DNA of 64,000 nucleotides from Rhabdophis nuchalis (taxonomy: Eukaryota; Chordata; Lepidosauria; Squamata; Natricidae). The translations under genes and the position numbers were made by a program. Of this stretch, positions 1-27,691 are shown one piece after another (the first letter of the stretch is position 1; each line of letters starts with the position of its first letter). Location: assembly GCA_039707465.1 (NCBI GenBank), contig CM077647.1, positions 176,758,663 through 176,822,662 of the forward strand, read 5' to 3'. The notes under the pieces were generated by a model. It had not been told where the DNA came from, did not search any database, and worked only from the letters and a program-made list of their open reading frames with translations.

Positions 1-189
1 TTACTTGAGTTAACTTGCCTCCTCTCAACTGGTTTCATTTACTGCCCCGCTACTTCACTTCTGGAACTCCTTATTTTGCTTGCCCTGCCAGATAGATGAC
101 CTTATCTTATTTCACTTCCATATGATAACTTTGGAAACAACCGTCTTCCTAGATTCCAAACCCAAATATTTATGGCTGATATTTCTACC

Positions 190-452
190 CTGTTTCCCTG
201 AAAATAAGACCTCTCCAGATAATAAGACCAAATGGGCTTTTGAGCGCATGTGCTAAAAATAAACCCATCCCCAAAAAATAAGCCCTCCCCAAAATTATTG
301 CAACATAGCAGCAGCCATGAGGTGACCACGCATGCCGGCTCCTGCACCTCAAAAATAATATGACCTCCCCAAAAATAAGGCCTAACACTTATTTTTGGGT
401 GGTGGGGGTGGGTCAAAAGAAAATGAGACTCTGTCTTATTGGGCAAAACATG
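190..452. mobile_element. Miniature DNA element, TTTCCC-GAAAATAAGAC type
   Basis: The left end reads CTGTTTCCCTGAAAATAAGA and the right end carries an inverted, degraded counterpart (GTCTTATTGGGCAAAACA). The interior is full of AATAAG motifs. The same termini recur near 11.28 and 12.17 kb. It looks like a non-autonomous DNA transposon with no coding capacity. The superfamily is not certain because I do not see a clean target-site duplication. Confidence 0.4.
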
Positions 453-644
453 GTACCATCTCCAAATATACCTCTGTAAGCAACCATGGAGCATAATAAG
501 GACCAAAGTTATCTTTGGGGATACACTAGGAACATGATGGTGAATGTATGGCACGCCTGCCAGAGGTGGCATGCAGATCCCTCTCTGTGGGCACATGCAC
601 TATTGTCAGCTGCTCTTCTGGATTTGGTGCACCCATGGGTGCTG

Positions 645-838
645 GCTAGCCGACCGTTTTTGAGGCTGTTTTCCAAGCTGTTTTTGGACCATTTTCCAGG
701 CTGTTTCCAGGCCATTTTTAAGCCATTTGAGGGCCATTTTTGGGATCATGTTCAGACATTTTGGGGCCATTTTCAGGCTGTTTTAAGGCCATTTACGGGA
801 CATTTTGAGCCATTTACAGGCCATTTGTGGGCCATTTT
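645..838. repeat. GGCCATTTT-type minisatellite, left part
   Basis: Short degenerate units of about 11-14 bp (GGCCATTTTCAGG, GGCCATTTTGGGG) are tandemly repeated. The array is cut at about 838 by the HAL1-like insertion and resumes at 2266. The open reading frames across it, rich in FRPFxGHF, are a by-product of the repeat and not a gene. Confidence 0.8.
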
Positions 839-1063
839 TTTTTTGTTGTAAAATTTTTTATTGGTTTTATGACATTTATAGGAAAAAGGGTATTTAGGTA
901 TATAGAAAATTTTGGTAGCTCCCATGCTGGCAGTAGAAACCCCCCCAACATCCCACAGGTTTACAATTTTAAGTGCAACATACAAAGGATAAGCATATAC
1001 GTACATATACCATATGTTCAATCCTTTCTTTTTTTGCCATTTTCAAAAATATTTCAAATACAA

Positions 1064-2002
1064 TTACTTTTGTGACCTGAGCCTTGGCGGTGGAGGTATA
1101 GTCCCTTCCGTTCCCATATCTTGTGTTTTGCTGCTCTTTTCACCGCCCCCGCTATCTTTGTCTCCTAGAAGGGAAGAATGTTTTTTAATAAAGGCTTCTG
1201 CCTCATTTACTGTCTTAATTCTAATCCTGTTCCCCTCCCAGAAGATCAGCATTCCCTCTGGAAGTAACCATCTAAACCAAACTCCTCTGTTGTATAATTT
1301 CTTTGACAAGAAGGAATATTTCCTCCTTGTCTCTCTTATTTTTTTCGGAATTTGTTTTAGAATGGTAATTTCTTTATCTTGATATCTTAAAGGTCCCTCC
1401 TTTTGGGCTTCCAGTACCTCATCTCTCGTGGTCCTCCTGAGAAATTTAACATGTACCTCTCTTGGAACATTATGAGTTCTAGCATATGCTGAGTTGATTC
1501 TATAAACCAGATCCATATCCCACCATAGTTGTTCTTTATCTCTCTTGAGGTATTCTGCTAAAATTGTACTCATAATGTCTTTGAGATCTTCATTTTCTAC
1601 CTCTGGTAAGTTCTGAAACCTAAGAAAGAAGGACATTCTTTCCAGTTCTATTCTAGACATAAAATTTTCGAGATCTAAGTTTCCTTTTCGAATTTCCTTA
1701 ACCTCTTTCCCCATCTCAGCTGCCCCTCCCTCCAATTCCACAATTCTCTGTCTATTCCCTGTTATATCCTTTTGAATTCCTCTGATTTCATCTTTAAAGT
1801 CCGCTAATTCTTTTCTTAATTCATTTTGATCTCTCATAATCTGCTGAAGCATTTGATTAGCAGATAATTCTTTTGAGGTCTCTCCTGCCGATTCTTCTTT
1901 TTGCACTAGTGAAGTAATTTTCGATTGCTGTATACCTGGGCTTGAAGTTGCGGAAGGGCCCCCCGAAAACGATTTGCCCGTTGGAAGTTTTTTAGGACCC
2001 AT
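1064..2002 (-). CDS. L1-type ORF1 protein (intact, 312 aa)
   Basis: The 312-residue product has the ORF1p plan: a Ser/Gly-rich basic head (residues 1-45), a charged coiled coil (about 50-125, with MRDQNELRKELADFKDEI), an RRM-like segment beginning near FFLRFQNLPE (about 140), and a C-terminal domain with IPKKIRETRRKYSFLSKKLY and a conserved FWEGNRIRIK strand. L1 ORF1p trimerises through the coiled coil and binds RNA as a chaperone in the retrotransposition particle. The start ATG is the first in frame after the GC-rich leader. The frame is open to its stop. It lacks a partner ORF2 here and would need reverse transcriptase from another element. Confidence 0.8.
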   Translation of the reverse strand: MGPKKLPTGKSFSGGPSATSSPGIQQSKITSLVQKEESAGETSKELSANQMLQQIMRDQNELRKELADFKDEIRGIQKDITGNRQRIVELEGGAAEMGKEVKEIRKGNLDLENFMSRIELERMSFFLRFQNLPEVENEDLKDIMSTILAEYLKRDKEQLWWDMDLVYRINSAYARTHNVPREVHVKFLRRTTRDEVLEAQKEGPLRYQDKEITILKQIPKKIRETRRKYSFLSKKLYNRGVWFRWLLPEGMLIFWEGNRIRIKTVNEAEAFIKKHSSLLGDKDSGGGEKSSKTQDMGTEGTIPPPPRLRSQK

Positions 2003-2038
2003 TGTCTGAGTTCAAAGTTAGTAAATCTTTTTGCAAAG

Positions 2039-2047
2039 AAGATGGCG
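2039..2047 (+). promoter_or_regulatory. YY1-like motif in HAL1 leader
   Basis: AAGATGGCG lies about 40 bp upstream of the ORF1 start codon, on the strand antisense to the element. This word is the core of YY1 sites, which position transcription initiation in mammalian L1 elements. The role here is inferred from the motif alone. Confidence 0.3.
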
Positions 2048-2265
2048 TCGGAGGGCGCGCGGCTGGAACGGTCCGAGGTATCAGGAAAGTCCAAAACAAA
2101 AAGTTAGTTCTCCTTCACTATATCAAGACACAGAGGCACATCAACAAAAGGCAAAGTCCAGAAAGTCCACGCGGCAGAGGAGATACAAAAGAGCCCTCCA
2201 GGAAGGTGTTAAAAGGCAACCAAAATTTCTCCAGGGCGGTTACAAGAAGCAGACTTCATTTGTAT

Positions 2266-3175
2266 CCATTTGTGGGCCATTTTCAGGCCATTTTTCATGC
2301 TGTTTTCAGGCCATTTTCAGACTATTTTGGGGGACATTTTCAGGATGTTTTTGAGCCATTTTGAGGCCATTTTGGGGATCATGTTCAGACCATCTTTGGG
2401 CCATTTTGAGACCATTTTGGCACCATTTTCAGGATGGTTTTTAAAGCCATTTTCAGGCCATTTGGGGGCTGTTTTCAGGCCATTTCCGGGACATTTTGAG
2501 CCATTTTCAGGCCATTTTTCATGCTGTTTTCAGGCCATTTGTGGGCCATTTTCAGACCATTTTGGGGGACATTTTCAGGATGTTTTTGAGCCATTTTGAG
2601 GTCATTTTGGGGAACATGTTCAGACCATTTTTGGGCCATTTCCAGACCATTTTGGCACTATTTTCAGGATGGTTTTCTTAGCCATTTTCAGGCCATTTGG
2701 GGGCTGTTTTCAGGCCATTTCCGGGACATTTTGAGCCATTTCAGGCCATTTCCGGGCCATTTTGAGGCCATTTTTCATGTTTTCAGGCCATTTGTGGGCC
2801 ATTTTGAGGCCATTTTGGGGGACATTATCAGGATGTTTTTGAGCCATTTTGAGGCTATTTTTGGGTCAAATTCATTTTATTTTTCATGCACGTTTCAGGC
2901 CATTTACAGTCCATTTTGAGAGCCTTTTTCAGGCTGTTTTCAGGCCTTTTGGGGCAATTTTTCAGCCAATTTTCAGGCCATTTTAGGGCAATTTTTCAAG
3001 CTGTTTTAAGGCCATTTTGAGACCCCTAAATGGCCCCAAAGCAATCTGAAAACAGCCCCAAAATGCCTGGAAACAGCCCAAAAAGCAGCCTGAAATGTCC
3101 CAAAATGGCCTGAAAATGGCCCGAAAAGCAGTCTGAAAACCAACCAAAAATGGCCTGGAAAATTGCCTTAAAAAC
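2266..3175. repeat. GGCCATTTT-type minisatellite, right part, with internal strand switch
   Basis: Continuation of the 645-838 array, with about 70 short units. A higher-order period is visible: the segment around 2266-2470 is repeated almost word for word at about 2500-2690. From about 3015 to 3175 the units are in the opposite orientation (GGCCTGAAAATGGCC, AAAACAGCCC), so the array contains an inversion point. Confidence 0.8.
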
Positions 3176-3319
3176 TGCCAAAACCCACCAAAACTCAGGC
3201 ATGCACACTGGCAAGCTGGTGTTTCTGTTTCCGGCACTCTGGCATGCACACATGCATGCACATGTGTTCCAGTTTGGGAACTTGGTACCAAAAAAAGTCC
3301 GCCATCGCTGTACTAGGAA

Positions 3320-3482
3320 CTTTTTATTCTTTTGTACTATTGATATTAACTACATGATATGTCCATGTGTGGTATGATACTTAGCCTGTCTTACCCTTAA
3401 TTTGGCCTATTATTATTTTTTCTTTTTTTCATTAAAGGTTTTTTTATTTTTTTCATTTTCATAACATATAATCACATGAAAC
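3320..3482. other. A/T-rich spacer, no gene seen
   Basis: T-rich sequence with AATAAA-like words on the minus strand near 3430-3460. It may be the tail of an old minus-strand retroelement. No coding sequence is recognisable. Confidence 0.4.
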
Positions 3483-5290
3483 TAGTCCAGTCAGATTGTC
3501 CGATGCTGGTCTTGAGACAACACCTTGGGAGGAGTTTGACTTTGTTACTACCGAGGATATGGACAGGTTGTCGAGGAGACTCAAGGCCACCACATGTTTA
3601 TTGGACCCGTGTCCCTCCTGGCTTGTACTGGCATCCTGGGAGGGTACGCGAGGCTGGCTCCAGGATATTGTGAACGTTTCCTTAAGTGAGGGGTACTTGC
3701 CTACCGCCTTGAAAGAGGCGGTGGTGAGACCCCTTCTCAATAAGCCTTCCCTGGACCCAGCATTATTGGAAAATTACTGTCCGGTCTCCAATCTTCACTT
3801 TTTAGTGAAGGTTGTAGAGAGTGTGGTGGCACAACAGTTTCCTCGGCACCTGGAGGGAATTGATTATCTAGACCCACGCCAGTCCGGTTTCCGACCCGGT
3901 CACAGCACCGAGATGGCATTGGTCGCATTGGTGGATGATCTCTGGAGGGTGCGGGATAGAGGATGTTCCTCTATCCTGGTCCTATTAGACATCTCAGTGG
4001 CTTTTGATACCATCGACCATGGTATCTTATTGCACCGACTGTGGGGGTTGGGGGTGAGAGGCACTGTGTTACGGTGGTTCTCGTCCTACCTCTCTGGTCG
4101 GTTGCAATGTGTGTTGGCAGGGGGGCAGAGGTCGGCCCCGAGACCCTTGATATGCGGGGTTCCTCAGGGGTCGATCCTCTCGCTCCTCCTGTTCAACACC
4201 TATATGAAGCCGCTGGGCAAGATCATCCGTGGTTTTGGGGTAGAATACCATCTGTACGCTGACGACACTCAGCTGTACATATCTACCCCAAACCACCCCA
4301 ACAATGCCGTTGAGGTGATGTCCCGGTGTTTGGAGGCCGTGCGGGTTTGGATGGGTAGTAACAAACTCAAGCTCAACCCGTCCAAGACCGAGTGGTTGTG
4401 GTTTCCGGCGCCCCCGTTCAGCCAGCTAAGTCCAACACTGGCCATTGGGGGCAAAATATTAGCTCCCGTGGAGACGGTGCGCAATTTGGGTGTCCTCCTG
4501 GATTCCCGGCTGTCCATGGAGGAGCATGTGACAGCCGTGGCATTTTACCAGGTACGCTTGGTACGCCAATTGCGCCCCTTACTGGACCGGGTCGCCCTTC
4601 GCACAGTCACTCAAGCACTCCTGATGTCTAGGCTGGATTATTGTAACGCTCTCTACATGGGGCTCCCCTTGAGGTGCACTTGAAGGTTACAGCTAGTCCA
4701 GAACGCAGCCACACGGGTGGTCATGGGAGCCACAAGGCAGTCCCATATAACACCTCTCTTGCGCGAGCTGCACTGGCTACCTGTGGCCTTTCGGGTGCGC
4801 TTCAAGGTGTTAACTACCATCTTTAAAGCGCTCCATGGCTTGGGGCCTAGCTACATGCGAGACTGTCTCCTGCCCCATACCTCCCTCCGACCGATCCGCT
4901 CCCATAGAGAGGGCCTTCTCCGGGTGCCGTCGGCCGGGCAATGCCGGTTGGCGACACCCAGGGGAAGGGCCTTCTCTGTGGCGGGCCCAACCCACTGGAA
5001 TGACCTGCCCCCTGAACTCCGCACTACCACGGACCTCCGCCTTTTCCGCCGGCGTCTTAAAACGCATCTATTAAAACAAGCTGGCCTAGCATAACCACTC
5101 GATATAGACTTTTTATTAGCTATACATTTTAATTAGAGGATTTTAAAATGTTTTTAGCACGGGGTAACTTAAGTTTAATAGGGTTTTAATAATGGTGTAT
5201 TTATGTATGTATTGATTTTTAATTTTCCTGTGCGCCGCCCTGGGTCCTTTTGTAGGAGAAGGGCGGAGTATAAATTTAATATAAAAAAAA
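3483..5290 (+). mobile_element. L2-like LINE, 5'-truncated, RT part plus 3' end
   Basis: The element starts inside ORF2, just before the reverse transcriptase, and runs to the 3' terminus, whose last 70 bp (GTGCGCCGCCCTGGGTCC, TATAAATTTAATA) recur in about ten other copies in the window. The 5' truncation is typical of target-primed reverse transcription. It is closely related to the longer copy at 46-50.7 kb. Confidence 0.85.
3496..5094 (+). pseudogene. L2-like ORF2 reverse transcriptase, one nonsense codon
   Basis: Reverse transcriptase motifs appear in order: PVSNLHFLVKVVE, DPRQSGFRPGHSTE, LLDISVAFDTIDHG, GVPQGSILS, and the catalytic YADDTQLYIS box. A thumb and C-terminal segment follow (RELHWLPVAFRVRFKVLTTI, WNDLPPELR). 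Translation stops at a TGA at 4681-4683, after which the same frame stays open to 5094, so one substitution separates two blocks. Compared with the 49-50 kb copy there is a small in-frame deletion before AFYQVRLVRQL. It is a dead copy with no endonuclease domain. Confidence 0.85.
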
Positions 5291-5354
5291 AGTATAGTAA
5301 TGCATAGCCAACATCATATTGTATTATTAAATGTTTACATCAATTCATCTCAGA

Positions 5355-5650
5355 TTTCAGAACAACCACGGACCTCCGCTCCTTCCGTCAGAAATTAAAA
5401 ACATACTTTTTCTGCTTGGCCAGCCTAGGTTAGTCTCTACCTTTTTAGGGTTTAGGAATATTAGTTTTAATATGGGGATTTTAGTGCAGGGACAATTAAA
5501 TTTAATTTGTTTTTATTTATTGTATCTATTTTTGTATATTTTTATGTGTTTTAATTTTTCCCTGTACACCGCTCCGAGTCCCCTTGGGGAGAGGACGCGG
5601 TATATAAAAATAAATTATTATTATTATATTATTATTATTATTATCTCACT
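5355..5650 (+). mobile_element. L2-like LINE 3' end with (ATT)n tail
   Basis: A short 3' fragment starting within the last ORF2 codons (ACCACGGACCTCCGCTCCTT) and ending in the family 3' terminus (TGTACACCGCTCCGAGTCC) and a TTATTATTA tail. It follows directly after the preceding copy of the same family. Confidence 0.75.
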
Positions 5651-6309
5651 AACAACTCCCAAAAATCAATTATTTGCTCTTCTGCTCTCCATACATCAGG
5701 TTTGTACTTTATCCATCACTTCTTACTCTCTCTCTTTTCCCCCTCCCTACGTCCTTTCTTCCCTCTGTCGTCCCTCCTTTATCTACTTCTCCCCTTCTCC
5801 CCTTTCCCCTTTCCATTCCTCCTTTCTCTCCTCCTCTTGCCTCCCTTGCTCCCTCCCCTATTTCTCTCTTCTTTCCTTACCTCTCTCCTCATTTACTTGG
5901 GGTATTTCAGCTTCTGAGCAAGCTCCATTTTTTGTTGATGGTATTTATAATTCCTTTTCGATATACATATTTAATTTTTCTCCTCCTTTTTAGTAAACCC
6001 CCCCCCATTATAACAGAAAAGTATACATATATAGTCATTGTGCTTTTAAACCCACCCCCCAGCCTAATTTTGGCTGAGATATAGACCTGGTTACAATTCC
6101 TCTCTATTCTCATCATTATCTTTATATAATTATACATTAAATAAGGATATTATTTTTTTATTGAAGACCTATCTCAGCTTTCCTCCCGGGGGGCTTTGCT
6201 GCTGTTCTCCCTTCATTTGAATTCTATTATGTCACTCAGTTCCAAGCTGGATTTGAACCTGTGTTTTCTCGGTCTTAGTTAAAATTAGGAAATATGTATA
6301 ATTCTATAA
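5651..6309. other. Pyrimidine-rich non-coding stretch
   Basis: Strongly C/T-biased sequence at 5720-5910 (CCTCCCT, TTTCTCTCC runs), followed by A/T-rich DNA. The long open frames across it (Ser/Leu/Pro-rich) come from base composition. It could be an old L1 3' UTR, but I see no diagnostic motif. Confidence 0.4.
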
Positions 6310-6671
6310 CAGGGGTGGCAAACTTGATTTCATTGAGGGTTGTGTTTGATCTTGGGGGACTGGGGTGGGTGTGGGCAGGGTGGGCATGGCCAGCTCTGTA
6401 TCACTCATGTTGGGGGTGTCTGTGGTGGCGCAAGTGCTCTGCCAGGGAAAATGGGCTCCCGAGCTCAGTTTTCAGCTGCGACAGCCTCCTGCAACCCTCT
6501 GCCAATGAAAATGGAGCTTCGGAATGCTGCATGCAGCCCTCCCAAGCTCCATTTGCACTGGCAGAGGCATGATGGGCTGGTCCTTTGCTGTTTCCAGGGA
6601 GGCCCCATGGGCCAGATCAAAGCACCCTGCAGGCCGGATTCACCTCCTGGGCCTTGAGTTCAACACCACTG
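6310..6671. mobile_element. hAT-type miniature element, 362 bp
   Basis: It starts CAGGGGTGGCAAACTTGA and ends GAGTTCAACACCACTG, an imperfect terminal inverted repeat. It is flanked by an 8-bp duplication TTCTATAA / TTCTATAG at 6302-6309 and 6672-6679. No ORF of interest. Confidence 0.65.
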
Positions 6672-6845
6672 TTCTATAGCTTCAGCACACCGTAGAAAAA
6701 TACAGAGCATTCATCCACCCAATTCCTCTATTTCACAATTAAATAGTGATCTTTGAACATTCCTTGAAGATCAATTGTATTTTCTCACATAACCTCTTCT
6801 AAATACTTTCTAGTGAGCCTTTTTTTTAAATAATCAGTTTGGTAT

Positions 6846-7205
6846 GGCGCAGTGTTGGCAAACATTTTGGGCACCGAGTGCCCAAACTGGAATGTGTGTG
6901 CATGCATGTGCATATATGTACGCCAGAGTGACGGAAACTCAAAGATGAGCTGGACATTTTGCATGTGTACATTTGACAGCTGGTCTTTGGGTTTCCGACA
7001 TGTTCATCTGCACTGGCCAGCTGATCTTCATGTACACAGGAGCATTGGAAACCCAAAGACCAGCTGGCTGGTGCACATGCCTGTTTTCTGGCCATTTTTC
7101 AGGCCATTTTTCTGTGCTCTGGTGCTTGTGAAGACCAGCTGGCCAGCACTCATGTGTGTGCAGGAAACCAGATGATGCACATGCCCATAGAGAGGGCTCC
7201 TTGAC
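6846..7205. mobile_element. hAT-type miniature element, one end degraded
   Basis: Begins with the family terminus CAGTGTTGGCAAACATTTTG and the words GGGCACCGAGTGCCCAAACTGG. It is the same family as the 533-3311 element but in reverse orientation, and its other end (CCATAGAGAGGGCTCC) is incomplete. Confidence 0.5.
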
Positions 7206-7700
7206 CACTATACCCATCATGGATATAGTGGTTGAGGAATCAGGCTAGAAAGCCAGAGATATCATGAGTCCCTCCATAGCCATGAAATCCAGCTTGATCC
7301 AGTCCTTCTCTGTTAGCCCAAATTTACTCACAGTGTTGCTGTGGGAAAAAATAGGACATGAAAGTTATTATCTTATTATCTTGAGTTATTTGTAAAAATA
7401 GTGAAGTAATAAACATAGAGGTATAAAATGTTTGATGTTTTTAATAACTGTCCTCTGATAATTCTCATTCAATAAATTAAGTTATTAAGTTAGAATATAT
7501 TGGATCCAAGATTAAACACAAACAAGTTAATTGTCCTCAAAAACCTATTTTATAAAGGTCTGTTGTCTTCATATTATGGTGGAATTTTCCTTTTCATCAA
7601 TCTCTTTGCCCCCTTCTTCAAAAGCCTGATGGTTTTCAATATTGCTTGAATGTCTTTTCCTTAGACATTTGCAACTCATTTATCACCCTGCAATATTTTG
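7206..7700. other. A/T-rich region downstream of the V2R gene
   Basis: No coding sequence or recognisable repeat. It lies beyond the likely poly(A) site of the V2R gene transcribed from the minus strand. Confidence 0.4.
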
Positions 7701-7706
7701 TTTATT
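7701..7706 (-). terminator. Candidate poly(A) signal of V2R gene
   Basis: AATAAA on the minus strand, about 100 nt downstream of the V2R stop codon at 7804-7806. A good position for 3' end formation. Confidence 0.45.
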
Positions 7707-7803
7707 TTGGGGAATATCCCTCTGAAATGATTAAATAGCTAAATTATTGTGTACTACTACCAGGAGGAAATGCAAAACCAGATATAAGGAATTCAAGGGA
7801 TAT

Positions 7804-25267
<17,464 letters not shown>

Positions 25268-26399
25268 TGTCTCCAGAAGAGGCTTGCTTGGGTCTAGCTA
25301 CAATCCCAGGGTTGCATTTGGTGAGATTACAGTCCACCAACTGAAATATCTCAGAACAAGTTCAGCTAAAGCCCGTAACTATATCAGTTCACTTACCCGA
25401 TGGATTCACATCAAAAAGGTTACCAAAGCATGATGGAGACGCACACTCCAGTCAATGGAAACCACCAGGGATAAGATCTCCCCTGCCTGTTTTCTCTTGG
25501 CTACAGAAGCAAAAGTTTTTATAAACTCTTCAAGACTGATTTACGGATTATTTCCTTGGTAAGATGTGTCATCTGTGTCAACAAGCCACAATGATAGTCA
25601 TTTGGGGTAATTGCCAATAAACAATCATCTTTGCAAGGGATCCTCCTGGGTTTGCAGAGCTGTTACTTCTATATTACACCATTCAAGACAACCATCTTTA
25701 TTAGCTTGTCATAGTTCCAAATAGCATCCAAAAGTAAATCAGAGTCCAAGGCAAAGTATTGCTCACAGTTACCATTTATTAAGAGAGCCATGTTGGCACA
25801 TCTGGGAAAACCCGAATCTGAAACCTTCCCAGTTTTCCCCACCCATTTGAAAGTTCAAGATTTTGCCCACAACACTCACAAGTCCATCCCATGGCCCAAT
25901 ATTCCACTGCCCTGCTGGCAGCTTCTACCCATCCAGTTCCGGTCAGGTGCAGAGATTCAAAGACAAAGGATGACCTTGGCTTTCTAGAAAGAATTTTGTT
26001 ATGGCTACATATTATCTAACTCTGTACAATTCCCCCGTCCCATTTTCCCACACTAGAAAATGCATAGTAGAATAATAGAAAGTGTGGCAGGCCAAAGATC
26101 CAAAAGAAAAGATGGCTGCAGGTCTGACATAGCTGTTTAAATAGATACCCCCTAAAACAATTTTATATAATTATTTCTGTAAACTCAACCATTACCCATG
26201 GGATCCTTTGCAAAATAGATGCTTATGACTCAAATCTGTATATTCTCCAAATATTTCTCTGTAGGCCACCATTGAGCAGAATTAATCTAAAAAGAGTCAT
26301 TGACGGATGCGGTTGTGTGATTCCTTATCCTTCTGTAAAAATATTGATACAAAGTGCAAAATTAGTGTATGTGTGATACATTTCTTGTCTTCAACTTAG
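25268..26399. other. V2R upstream region
   Basis: About 1.1 kb upstream of the V2R start codon. I see no clear TATA box near the start and no other gene. A/T-rich, apparently mostly unique. Confidence 0.4.
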
Positions 26400-26885
26400 A
26401 ATAGAATAACAGAGTTGGAAGGGACCTTGGAGGTCTTCTAGTCCAACCCCCCTTCTTAGGCAGAAAACCCTACACCGCTTCAGACAAATGGTTATCCAAC
26501 ATCTTCTTATAAACTTCCAGTGTTGGAGCATTCACAACTTCTGGAGGCAAGTTGTTCTACTGATTAATTGTCCTGACTGTCAGAAAATGTCTCCTTAGTT
26601 CTAGGCTGCATCTCTCCTTGATTAGTTTCAACCCATTGCTTCTTGCCCTGCCTTCAGGTGCTTTGGAGAATAGTGTGACCCCCTCTTCTTTGGGGCAACC
26701 CCTGAGATATTGGAACACTGCTATCATGTCTCCCTTAGTCCTTCTTTTTATTAAACTAAATATACCCAGTTCCTGCAACCGTTCCTCATATGTTTTAGTC
26801 TCCAGTCCCCTAATCCTCTTGGTTGCTCTTCTCTGCACTCTTTCTAGAGTCTCCACATCTTTTCTACATTGTGGCAACCAAAAGA
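26400..26885 (-). mobile_element. CR1 LINE 3' fragment, head-to-head with the next CR1
   Basis: Minus-strand CR1 3' region starting with the inverse of GGTTGGACTAGAAGACCTCC. The ORF2 end reads DVETLERVQRRATKRIRGLE. It breaks at about 26885 exactly where a plus-strand CR1 begins, so the two are head to head. Confidence 0.85.
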
Positions 26886-27402
26886 GAAGAGAAGTCACCT
26901 CCTGATTGGTGACTCAATCGTAAGGGATGTAAACTTAGGTAAGGATATGGAGGTTTTGAAAGAGGTCAGATGTTTGCCGGGTGCTACAGCCAGCAGAGAA
27001 AAGAGGCTTATTCTTAAGATAGTCAAGAATGCAAGTAAGGACTGTGAAGTTGATGCTATTATACATCTTGGCACAAATGATCTGTCCCAAAAAGATGTAG
27101 CTTCTGTGCAGAATGATTTCCAGAGTTTGGGGTACGAACTTAGTAGTACAGGTTGTAGGCTTATCTTCTCAGAGGTTATACCAGTATACAAGGAACAAAA
27201 AGGAAAGGGCCAGCGCATAGCAGAGTTTAATGTGTGGCTAAAGGAGTGGTGTAAAAAGGAAGGCTTTGGTCTTATTAGTCATGATGCCTGCAGCTGGTCC
27301 AATGATAAACTGTACAAAAGAGATGGTTTGCACCCATCCAAGAAAGGGACTGAGTTACTTGGCACTAAATTCACAGATTTCCTGGCTAAACATTTAAACT
27401 GA
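26869..27402 (+). pseudogene. CR1 ORF1 C-terminal SGNH/GDSL-hydrolase domain
   Basis: The open frame reads LLIGDSIVRDVN (block I, Gly-Asp-Ser nucleophile), IIHLGTNDLSQ (block III, Gly-x-Asn) and DGLHPSKKGTELLG (block V, Asp-x-x-His), the catalytic layout of SGNH esterases. Such an esterase domain is known in ORF1p of some CR1-clade elements, where it may act on lipids during retrotransposition. All catalytic residues are visible. The N-terminal part of ORF1 is missing, and the first residues come from the adjoining inverted CR1 piece. Confidence 0.82.
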
Positions 27403-27691
27403 ATAGTGGGGACAGAGAATCAATAGATAAAGAACATTTCTGTCCCCAGCAAACTAAAATTCATAGGGCTATCAGTGCATGTAACATAGATATTTGTGCG
27501 GGTAATATTATCAACACTGCTGTCAGGCAAAACAAAACAATTAACAGTGAGTGCCATACCATGTACATGAACCATACAAGTGGCAAAGAAATAGGGGCAA
27601 AGAGAACCATAGTCAGGCATAACACAGGTTTCATAGAAAACACAGGGTCAATCAAAATGGATTCAAATGTCTATACACCAATGCACAGAGT

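Larger units (their letters stand above)
839..2265 (-). mobile_element. HAL1-like (ORF1-only) L1-type retroelement
   Basis: A minus-strand element with about 260 bp of 5' leader, one complete ORF (1064-2002), and a 3' UTR of about 225 bp ending in CCAATAAAAAATTTT and an A-rich tail, seen as T-runs at 832-855. The sequence CCATTTGTGGGCCATTTT occurs on both sides (821-838 and 2266-2283) and reads as a target-site duplication, although the host is itself repetitive. No ORF2 lies between ORF1 and the poly(A) end, so this is the half-L1 layout and not a full L1. An internally deleted L1 is the alternative. A second copy at 30.5-31.5 kb has the same plan. Confidence 0.65.
533..3311. mobile_element. 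hAT-type miniature element expanded by minisatellite and nested insertion
   Basis: The left end matches an abundant amniote hAT miniature element: a TGATGGTGAA-like terminus followed by the words GGCACGCCTGCCAGAGGTGG. The right end (GTCCGCCATCGCTG) is its inverted counterpart. An 8-bp direct repeat ACTAGGAA flanks it at 525-532 and 3312-3319, as expected for hAT insertion. The interior is a CCATTTTCAGG-type minisatellite, and a separate L1-like ORF1 element sits inside that array. No transposase is present. Confidence 0.65.

Noticed and set aside
2031..2919. FRPFxGHF-repeat proteins
   Set aside because: Products of the GGCCATTTT minisatellite; three overlapping frames are equally open.
26869..27402. 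Host or bacterial GDSL esterase gene
   Set aside because: It lies directly upstream of CR1 ORF2 in the same orientation and matches the known esterase domain of CR1 ORF1.
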